In this document: positions 1-4,649 of the stretch, one piece after another
How positions within the stretch are numbered: the first letter of the stretch is position 1
Layout: every line of letters starts with the position of its first letter
Assembly: GCA_022600335.1 (NCBI GenBank)
Contig: JAHZKN010000206.1
Span: forward strand, 1-7,305
Reading direction: 5' to 3'
DNA length: 7,305 bases
DNA from: Alphaproteobacteria bacterium
GTDB taxonomy: Bacteria > Pseudomonadota > Alphaproteobacteria > Rhizobiales > Hyphomicrobiaceae
Made by a program: the position numbers and the translations under genes
The notes under the pieces: model-generated
What the model saw: only the letters and a program-made list of their open reading frames with translations
Databases searched by the model: none
Told to the model about the DNA's origin: nothing

Positions 1-671
1 CGAATCTCAAGTTGCATCACAGGCGCGCCGGTGAGTTTGTACCTTAAGCCTGCGTCGTTAAGAATCGGCGTGATCGTATCTTTGATGCCACCAATCACGA
101 CGCGTGCCGTCTGCTGTTTGACGATTTGACGGTCCAACGCCAGAACAATCAGAGCCAACTCGCCATCGTCTGACAGGAATTTTCCTTTGACAATGTCATT
201 GTCGCGCATTGTCTTGATGATCTGATCATAGGCTGCAGCGTCCTCCGGCAATTCATCCGGGACCAGTGGTGCGGCATAGCCGGTGGCATCTGGTTTGCCG
301 CGCGCAGAAAGCATCGAGACAATGCCTTCAACGCCGTCTGCCAGTTGAAGCTCGATCGCCGCTTCACCAAACGCTGTCAGCTGTTGGCGCTTTAAGAGGT
401 CTTTACCCTCAACGACAACCAGAACATCGTACTCGCTCGAAGGAAAGCGTTTGTCGATTTCTTCGTATTGACGAAATTCTTTGGTGTCGCTGCGAAATAG
501 CTCGGATAGCGAGTCATCAACTTGCAAGCGCCCGATCCCGAGGGCTGCTACGACTGTGATGATGGCGAACACAACACTCCAAAGGATCGGGCTAGAAATC
601 CCGACAAATCCAAGCTTGTGCAATCCTGCAACGCTAAGGGTTGATTGCTGCTCTGATGCCGGATCTGTCAT
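1..671 (-). CDS. MMPL/RND-superfamily exporter, N-terminal part (runs off left edge)
   Basis: An open frame reads from an ATG at 671 to the left edge without a stop, giving 223 codons. The protein starts MTDPASEQQS and has one clear hydrophobic segment at about residues 28-48. It continues with GRLQVDDSLSELF and then a soluble stretch containing YDVLVVVEGKDLL and GAPVMQLEI. A short cytoplasmic tail, TM1, a 'D(D)SLxxLF' stretch and a large first periplasmic loop are typical of RND transporters of the MMPL/HpnN type. Known members export lipids or other hydrophobic compounds across the inner membrane using the proton gradient. The cargo cannot be read from this fragment. An AGGG lies about 8 bases before the ATG and supports the start. 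The gene diverges from the TusA-family gene. The family call is fairly secure and a finer assignment is not possible here. Confidence 0.82.
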   Translation of the reverse strand, partial: MTDPASEQQSTLSVAGLHKLGFVGISSPILWSVVFAIITVVAALGIGRLQVDDSLSELFRSDTKEFRQYEEIDKRFPSSEYDVLVVVEGKDLLKRQQLTAFGEAAIELQLADGVEGIVSMLSARGKPDATGYAAPLVPDELPEDAAAYDQIIKTMRDNDIVKGKFLSDDGELALIVLALDRQIVKQQTARVVIGGIKDTITPILNDAGLRYKLTGAPVMQLEI

Positions 672-968
672 TGAATGCCCTAAAAAGCTCCATTGTAAAA
701 CGAACCCGCGGCATCAGCCTGCGCTCGTTACATGCGAGGGTTCTCCCCCGAGACCGATCTGAAGTGGTTTGCCCCCGGAATCACGCCCTCCTGTGTGCCC
801 TCGCCGGCAATTAGGTGCAAGTTTTTCTGCTCGTCTCAGGCCCCCGGCCTCGCTAGATGTTGCTGAACAGCCGCCTTGAGCCGTAGCAAAGGCTGACGTA
901 AAGACATCAAGCCTGCCAAGCTCGTAGATTTACATGGGCCACGGGGGGCACAAATAAAGCGAATCAAA
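672..968. promoter_or_regulatory. Divergent intergenic region between exporter and TusA-family gene
   Basis: About 300 bases without a convincing gene. It must hold the promoters of the exporter (leftward) and the TusA-family gene (rightward). One sigma-70-like candidate for the rightward gene is TTGAGC at 876-881 followed after 17 bases by TAAAGA at 899-904. This is an eye match only, and the resulting 5' leader would be about 60 bases. I see no strong inverted repeat, terminator or structured RNA. Confidence 0.35.
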
Positions 969-1199
969 ATGATGGCCGATCAGATTCTCGATACTCAAGG
1001 GCTGGCTTGCCCGTTGCCGATTTTGAAAACCAAAAAGGCAATGCGTGAGATTGCGCCCGGTGGCACCTTGGAAATTCTCGCAACGGACCCCGGCGCCACG
1101 CAGGACTTTGAAGCGTTTTGCAAAGCCACTGGCCACACTCTCGTCAGCTCAGATTTTACGAACGGCGTCTATCGTTTTGTCATTCAACATAGCGAATGA
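969..1199 (+). CDS. tusA: TusA/SirA-family sulfur-carrier protein
   Basis: This 76-residue protein begins MMADQILDTQGLACPLPILK. The family signature CPxP is present as C14-P-L-P17, after the usual 'LDxxGLxCPxPxLK' opening. C-terminally there is the 'G..LEILATDPGA..DF..FC...GH.L' pattern of the compact two-layer alpha/beta fold. In characterised members the CPxP cysteine carries a persulfide and hands sulfur on, for tRNA 2-thiouridine, molybdenum cofactor or sulfur oxidation. A family member outside a dedicated cluster cannot be assigned to one of these routes. Length and motif spacing are normal, so it should be functional. Two adjacent ATGs (969 and 972) are possible starts, and neither has a clear Shine-Dalgarno sequence. 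It is 118 bases upstream of the bactofilin gene in the same direction. The symbol denotes the family; true TusA orthology is not shown. Confidence 0.85.
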   Translation: MMADQILDTQGLACPLPILKTKKAMREIAPGGTLEILATDPGATQDFEAFCKATGHTLVSSDFTNGVYRFVIQHSE

Positions 1200-1317
1200 C
1201 ATCACGCTGAGTATAACAAAACGCAAATCCAATCCATCACGTCTGCCATTTTGCAGCCAACGTTCGCCGCTTAAACGGATGGGAGCAAGGTCTTCATCCG
1301 AAAAACGGGGCGTATAT

Positions 1318-1791
1318 ATGCTTGTCATCGAAAGCCACAACCGAATGCGCGGCACGTTGTTAGCTGCCGGTCGCATTCAACTCGATGGATGGTTTGATGG
1401 CGAGTTGATTTGTTCGGAGTTGGTGGTCGGCCCAGATGGCTATTTGTTTGGAACCGCAACGACCCGCACCCTTACTGTGCAGGGTCAGATCGTTGGTCGA
1501 GCTATGGCTGGACCAGTGACCTTAAAAAGTGGTGCGTTTTTTGAAGGTGAAATTTTTCACACCAAACTGGTGAAATCCGTAGACGCGACACTGGTCGGCC
1601 AAACAACATCCACACGAGGTGTGTTGCAGCTGCCCGCCGACTTGCTGAGACTAGAGCGAGAGCACACTGCCTTGGGAACCCCGAGGGATGCATGCTCTCC
1701 AACCGAGGAAGACGCCAAGCCCGTTCATGTTTTCGAAGCCCCACGCAAAGCGCGCCGACTACAAGTCAACAATGTCCATCGGTTGGTTTAG
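1318..1791 (+). CDS. Bactofilin (polymer-forming cytoskeletal protein)
   Basis: The 157-residue product opens MLVIESHNRMRGTLLAAGRI. Residues 5-95 show the bactofilin (DUF583) pattern: short strands with glycine turns and alternating hydrophobics, such as GRIQLDGWFDGELICSEL, LVVGPDGYLFGTA, LTVQGQIVGRA and LKSGAFFEGEIF. Bactofilins fold as right-handed beta-helices that polymerise without nucleotide and act as membrane-associated scaffolds for envelope or morphogenesis enzymes. After the helix there is a tail of about 60 residues with an acidic, proline-containing part (SPTEEDAKP) and a basic end (APRKARRLQ). The tail has no recognised domain. The frame stays open back to 1045, but that stretch overlaps the TusA-family gene and has no family similarity. 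ATG 1318 is chosen because a GGGG precedes it. ATG 1279 would add 13 residues and cannot be excluded. I see no partner gene in the window. Confidence 0.8.
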   Translation: MLVIESHNRMRGTLLAAGRIQLDGWFDGELICSELVVGPDGYLFGTATTRTLTVQGQIVGRAMAGPVTLKSGAFFEGEIFHTKLVKSVDATLVGQTTSTRGVLQLPADLLRLEREHTALGTPRDACSPTEEDAKPVHVFEAPRKARRLQVNNVHRLV

Positions 1792-1827
1792 GGCGCACAC
1801 ACCAACCTTGATGACCCTCGCTTCAAT

Positions 1828-2034
1828 CTAATATCGACACGTTGGGGTGGCGACCCGATGCGGTCCTGGGTGCACTGTCGCCTGCAACTCGCGACGCATA
1901 GCCCGCACTTCAGATTCACACTGAATGAGTGTCGTCCTAAGTTTGTCGCGATCCACGCGCACGGGCTCAGACTCCGGTGGTCTTAACCGCTCAATCGTCT
2001 TTCTAAGACGATGCTGCAACAATCCCATGCTCAT
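1828..2034 (-). CDS. Small protein of unknown function downstream of the ureohydrolase gene
   Basis: A 68-residue frame begins MSMGLLQHRLRKTIERL and ends TPTCRY. I do not recognise a family. The middle (about residues 28-53) is charged and probably helical, with RDKLRTTLIQCESEVRAMRR, and may form a short coiled coil. The protein is rich in arginine and has no signal peptide or membrane segment. The main support that it is real is a Shine-Dalgarno sequence GAGGA, 8 bases before ATG 2034, better than those of the two genes upstream. A TTG one codon earlier is a less likely start. It lies 111 bases downstream of the ureohydrolase gene on the same strand, so it may be the last gene of that operon, or have its own promoter. 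It converges on the bactofilin gene with a 36-base gap. It could still be a chance frame. Confidence 0.5.
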   Translation of the reverse strand: MSMGLLQHRLRKTIERLRPPESEPVRVDRDKLRTTLIQCESEVRAMRRELQATVHPGPHRVATPTCRY

Positions 2035-2042
2035 CAATCAAG

Positions 2043-2047
2043 TCCTC
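2043..2047 (-). promoter_or_regulatory. Shine-Dalgarno sequence of the small ORF
   Basis: On the minus strand GAGGA is followed by 8 bases and then ATG at 2034. This fixes the start at 2034 rather than the TTG at 2037 or the ATG at 2028. Confidence 0.55.
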
Positions 2048-2145
2048 ATCATGCGATGAAACCAGACTTAAATTGAGTCGCTGGAGAATCGGCCTTGAAG
2101 CCGCTTATGAATTTGCTGGTGTGGAAAACTTTCTGCCAAGCGGCG

Positions 2146-3057
2146 CTAGCGTCGCTCTGCAAGCGCAGTGCTCATCAGCTTGTAGGCCACCTGTGCTGCA
2201 AGATAATCGCAGGCATGCAGTCCAGCAATCGGAGCCAGCTCCACCACATCGCCGCCAACGATTGTACCCACCTCACCTGCAGCGCGCAGGATGATCATGG
2301 CCTGCCAAAAGTCGAGGCCACCTGGTGTTGGCGTACCGGTTGCAGGCATCATTGAACCGTCAAAAACATCAACGTCAAACGTAACGTACATTGGATGTCC
2401 GCTCAGTGGGCGCACGATCTCTGAGAGAACCCAATTCGCCTGGTCCTTGGCATAGTGGATTGTAACGCGGTCCTGGTTGGCATCATAGTAGGCGACTTCA
2501 CCAGCTGAGATAGCGCGGACCCCGACCGACACAACACGAATGCCTGGAAAATCTAGCGCGCGGCGCATAGCAGACGCGTGACTAAAGTGTTCGCCAAGAT
2601 AGCCGTCCCGCAGATCGGCGTGGGCATCGAATTGCAACACTACAAGATCCGGGTAAGCGGCAGCAAAGGGACGAATAGCTCCCGCCGTTAAAGAGTGCTC
2701 GCCGCCCAACACAAGTGGAAATTTTTTCTGATCAAGAACTCTCCCCACGACGCCGGATAGTTGGTCAAGCGCGTCTTCTAATCGTGCTTTGGGCGTTAGC
2801 GGCCGAAGTGCAGCGATGCCATACTGGAGATAGGGCTCTGTGCCAAACTCTTCGTCATAAAGCTCCAATTGATGGCTGGCTTTGAGGATCGCTTCAGGAC
2901 CCTTGGCCGTACCGCCGCCATAACTGACACTGGCCTCTAGGCCGAAGGGGATGACAACGGCGCGGGCTGCCGTCGGCTGATTGCAATCCTCGCGCTCTGG
3001 ATCAAGGAAGCTTTCCGCGCCAGGCAAATAGTCAAAGTCGGGTGCTGGTACAGTCAT
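2146..3057 (-). CDS. speB: Arginase/agmatinase-family ureohydrolase (probable agmatinase)
   Basis: The 303-residue length is typical of the ureohydrolase family, which splits the guanidinium group from arginine, agmatine or related compounds with a two-manganese centre and releases urea. All metal-binding motifs are visible: GGEHS at 118-122 (H121), DAHADLR at 144-150 (D144, H146, D148) and the aspartates of DVDVFD at 228-233 (D228, D230). SHAS (H160) and the late TPTPGGL are also in place. The N-terminal 'PFGLEASVSYGGGTAKGPEAIL' region is agmatinase-like. The gene lies 66 bases downstream of an ornithine decarboxylase gene on the same strand, so both probably serve putrescine synthesis. Agmatinase would yield putrescine directly; arginase would yield ornithine for the neighbour. 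Motifs alone do not settle the substrate, and the symbol is used for the family. No strong Shine-Dalgarno precedes ATG 3057. An 11-base inverted repeat lies at 3073-3083. Confidence 0.88.
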   Translation of the reverse strand: MTVPAPDFDYLPGAESFLDPEREDCNQPTAARAVVIPFGLEASVSYGGGTAKGPEAILKASHQLELYDEEFGTEPYLQYGIAALRPLTPKARLEDALDQLSGVVGRVLDQKKFPLVLGGEHSLTAGAIRPFAAAYPDLVVLQFDAHADLRDGYLGEHFSHASAMRRALDFPGIRVVSVGVRAISAGEVAYYDANQDRVTIHYAKDQANWVLSEIVRPLSGHPMYVTFDVDVFDGSMMPATGTPTPGGLDFWQAMIILRAAGEVGTIVGGDVVELAPIAGLHACDYLAAQVAYKLMSTALAERR

Positions 3058-3072
3058 AGAGTGTGTTTCAAT

Positions 3073-3083
3073 TTGCGGCGCAA
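3073..3083. repeat. Short inverted repeat before the ureohydrolase start
   Basis: TTGCG-G-CGCAA is a perfect 5-bp inverted repeat around one central base, 16 bases upstream of the ureohydrolase start codon in the 66-base gap after the decarboxylase gene. It is too tight to form an RNA hairpin, so a protein-binding site is the only obvious role. Chance is also plausible. Confidence 0.25.
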
Positions 3084-3123
3084 TCCGTTGCTACACTATG
3101 CAGATGAGAGATCGAACCAGCAG

Positions 3124-4326
3124 CTAGGACGACAACGGCAATCCTTCACCAACTTGGTCTTCCGCTTCATCGGGATAAATCGACAACAACGGTGCATCGA
3201 GCAGGATCACATCGTCGTAGGCGCCATAGCCGTTAAACCTCCCTGCCAAGGCGCGACCATAAGCACCAACATTCCCAATCTCAATGTAGTCGCCTTCTTG
3301 AATCGATGCCGGCAACACAAACGGTCCAGCCATATAATCGATGGAATCGCACGTTGGCCCCCACAATGAAAACGGAATCATCTCCTCGCGTGAGTCCACA
3401 GGACGCGACACAGCCTGCACCGGATAGACAAAATCCAAATGTGCAGCATCAAATAAAACGCCGTAGCCGCCATCATTGATAAATAGCTCATTGCCTCGCC
3501 GGGCATCGACACGCACAATAAGGCTTTCCGCCTCTGCCACCAACGCGCGGCCTGGTTCACACATCAGGCGAACATTCTCCCTCATCGGCAAGCTGCGCAC
3601 GCCATCCTCTATTGCGGTAATGAAGTCGCTCAACGGTGCGGGGCGGCTATCTGGGTAAACGGAAGGAAAACCGCCGCCGACGTCTAGCCGGTCTATCACC
3701 ACACCAGACAGAACGATCAACTTATGGATCTCTTCTAAAGCAGACACATAGGCATCTGGCGTTGTGGTCTGCGATCCGACATGAAACGTAATGCCCACCT
3801 GAGCTGCAACTTGCCGGGCTTTAATCAACAATTGCGCAGCGGCATCACCAGAAACGCCGAATTTGTGTTCCAGCGGAATGCGGCTGTTGATGGCCGGCAC
3901 TGCGACGCGGACAAACAAATTGAGATCTTTGGCAGGCCCGGAAGGACCCATCGTTTCTTCGACGATCTTTTGAAGCTCGTCTTCGCTATCAAGGGCAAAC
4001 GTATTCAAACCAAAATCATGATAGGCACGGCGAATTGCAAACCGCGTTTTCACCGGATGCATAAAATGCAAGTTGGCATTGGGAATTGTAATGGCGTCTT
4101 CCAGCTCTGCCACCGAAGCGACATCAAAATGGCGGATGCCGGCTCCGTAAAGCGCACCAATCAAAAACACCGAAGCGTTGGCCTTGTAAGCGTAGGCAAC
4201 GTCGCCGGGAAAGTTTTCTAAAAACCACCGTGCCGCACGGCCTGCCGCATGCGGACGTGCCGCCAAAACCGGCAAAACTGGAGATCGCTTTTTGACAAAA
4301 TCTGCTGCAGATGCAAATTTTTCCAT
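3124..4326 (-). CDS. Ornithine decarboxylase, type III (alanine-racemase-fold) PLP enzyme
   Basis: This 400-residue protein belongs to the group III PLP-dependent decarboxylases (ODC/DapDC/arginine-decarboxylase fold). The N-terminal barrel has the PLP lysine in YAYKAN (K48), FHVGSQ (H182), the phosphate-binding glycines of DVGGGFP (217-219) and EPGR (257-260). The C-terminal beta domain has LWGPTCDSIDYM, with C326 at the place of the catalytic cysteine that reaches in from the other subunit of the dimer. It also has VGAYG (Y356) and FNGYGAYDD. 'GPTCDSxD' marks ornithine or ornithine/lysine decarboxylases rather than diaminopimelate decarboxylase. The reaction is ornithine to putrescine plus CO2 in the cytoplasm. 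It is the first gene of a minus-strand block with the ureohydrolase gene 66 bases downstream. The 5' leader is long and strongly structured, which suggests post-transcriptional control. ATG 4326 has only a weak AAGAG before it. Some lysine activity is possible. Confidence 0.9.
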   Translation of the reverse strand: MEKFASAADFVKKRSPVLPVLAARPHAAGRAARWFLENFPGDVAYAYKANASVFLIGALYGAGIRHFDVASVAELEDAITIPNANLHFMHPVKTRFAIRRAYHDFGLNTFALDSEDELQKIVEETMGPSGPAKDLNLFVRVAVPAINSRIPLEHKFGVSGDAAAQLLIKARQVAAQVGITFHVGSQTTTPDAYVSALEEIHKLIVLSGVVIDRLDVGGGFPSVYPDSRPAPLSDFITAIEDGVRSLPMRENVRLMCEPGRALVAEAESLIVRVDARRGNELFINDGGYGVLFDAAHLDFVYPVQAVSRPVDSREEMIPFSLWGPTCDSIDYMAGPFVLPASIQEGDYIEIGNVGAYGRALAGRFNGYGAYDDVILLDAPLLSIYPDEAEDQVGEGLPLSS

Positions 4327-4358
4327 GTCTCTTATAAGTCTCCGCTCACCGGCGCGTT

Positions 4359-4457
4359 CAGGACTGATTTCTGCTCAATCTCAGATCGGCAGCGTGCGAT
4401 GCCGTGTCCTGTGTGCTACGGGGGCACCTAGGCCATGGCTCGCTGCGGCCTTGGTGC
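4359..4457 (-). promoter_or_regulatory. Structured leader RNA of ornithine decarboxylase gene (speF-motif candidate)
   Basis: Read on the minus strand, the leader contains four pairings. P1 is GCACC-A-AGGCC paired with GGCCT-A-GGTGC (4453-4457/4424-4428 and 4447-4451/4430-4434): two perfect 5-bp helices around a single A-A mismatch, closed by a 12-base loop. P2 is GTGC with GCAC (4424-4427/4413-4416, 7-base loop), and it uses the same bases as the 3' arm of P1, so the two exclude each other. P3 is CGGCA with TGCCG (4400-4404/4387-4391). P4 is CAGGAC with GTCCTG (4406-4411/4359-4364) and encloses P3. Rfam holds a speF leader motif found upstream of alphaproteobacterial ornithine decarboxylase genes, and position and gene match. 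I recall the family but cannot compare with its consensus here. Control could act on translation of the decarboxylase, whose start is 32 bases after P4, or on transcription. There is no terminator-like T-run. Confidence 0.6.
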
Positions 4458-4458
4458 G

Positions 4459-4485
4459 TTACCGTAAAAAGGGTCGTGATGCCAT
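4459..4485 (-). CDS. Candidate leader peptide MASRPFLR upstream of ornithine decarboxylase
   Basis: A mini-ORF of eight sense codons (ATG GCA TCA CGA CCC TTT TTA CGG) and TAA lies in the decarboxylase leader. An in-frame TAA directly before the ATG rules out a longer version. Its stop codon ends one base before the 5' arm of hairpin P1, so a ribosome held at the stop would cover that arm and favour the alternative hairpin P2. The last sense codon is arginine, and two of the eight residues are arginine. The gammaproteobacterial speF leader peptide, which senses ornithine during termination, also ends in arginine before its stop codon. However, this ORF is far shorter and has no clear Shine-Dalgarno sequence. 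Short ORFs are common by chance; MSTRFA is encoded further upstream at 4555-4535. Confidence 0.3.
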   Translation of the reverse strand: MASRPFLR

Positions 4486-4564
4486 TTAGGGTCGCTTATC
4501 GTGCCTGTAAAGGCCCTTGATCTTGTATGAGTCGTTAAGCAAACCGTGTACTCATCTGCGGCTG

Positions 4565-4582
4565 AGACACTTTTTAGTGTCT
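4565..4582. repeat. Perfect inverted repeat upstream of carbamoyltransferase
   Basis: AGACACT-TTTT-AGTGTCT is a perfect 7-bp inverted repeat with a four-base spacer, 65 bases before the carbamoyltransferase start. It could be an operator or, if transcribed, an RNA hairpin. It lacks a T-run on its 3' side, so it is not an intrinsic terminator for the rightward strand. Confidence 0.55.
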
Positions 4583-4596
4583 AGTGGCTGATGAAT

Positions 4597-4617
4597 GCCC
4601 CCGCTGCTCAGGGGGGC
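4597..4617 (+). promoter_or_regulatory. GC-rich hairpin in carbamoyltransferase leader
   Basis: GCCCCC (4597-4602) and GGGGGC (4612-4617) form a six-pair all-G/C stem with a nine-base loop, 29 bases before the start codon. The same C-run is complementary to the G-run of the Shine-Dalgarno sequence (4635-4639), and CTAGT at 4581-4585 pairs with ACTAG at 4631-4635. Alternative folding could therefore expose or hide the ribosome binding site. There is no T-run after the stem. Confidence 0.45.
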
Positions 4618-4634
4618 TTCAATAAACTCGACTA

Positions 4635-4649
4635 GGGGGAACGTCGTTG
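4635..4649 (+). promoter_or_regulatory. Shine-Dalgarno sequence and TTG start of carbamoyltransferase
   Basis: GGGGGA at 4635-4640 is followed by six bases and TTG at 4647. An in-frame TAA at 4623-4625 blocks any longer form, and the next in-frame ATG is 68 codons later, inside the conserved N-terminal domain. TTG is therefore the only sensible start, and it gives the family-typical opening MNILGI. Confidence 0.8.

Larger units (their letters stand above)
4327..4646. promoter_or_regulatory. Divergent control region between ornithine decarboxylase and carbamoyltransferase genes
   Basis: This 320-base region must hold both promoters. The left part (to about 4485) encodes a structured minus-strand leader of the decarboxylase. 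The right part (about 4565-4640) encodes hairpins in front of the carbamoyltransferase. Between them, ATGAGT at 4527-4532 and ACTCAT at 4550-4555 form a 6-bp inverted repeat with a 17-base spacer, which could be an operator. I could not place a convincing -35/-10 pair for either gene by eye. Confidence 0.5.

Noticed and set aside
1045..1317. A 91-codon N-terminal extension of the bactofilin frame
   Set aside because: It overlaps the TusA-family gene out of frame, has no bactofilin-like pattern, and a GGGG precedes the ATG at 1318.
3781..4221. A 146-codon plus-strand frame
   Set aside because: It is antisense to the ornithine decarboxylase, whose catalytic motifs span the same bases. The frame shows no protein family pattern.
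4428..4436. A start-stop mini-ORF ATG GCC TAG in the loop and 3' arm of hairpin P1
   Set aside because: Nothing beyond its presence supports translation. The bases are already explained by the hairpin arm.
4535..4555. A second mini-ORF MSTRFA on the minus strand
   Set aside because: Short chance ORFs are expected. It has no Shine-Dalgarno sequence, is not placed against a hairpin, and may lie upstream of the transcription start.
4597..4617. Intrinsic terminator or attenuator in front of the carbamoyltransferase
   Set aside because: The stem is strong, but the following bases (TTCAATAAAC) contain no T-run, so Rho-independent termination is unlikely.
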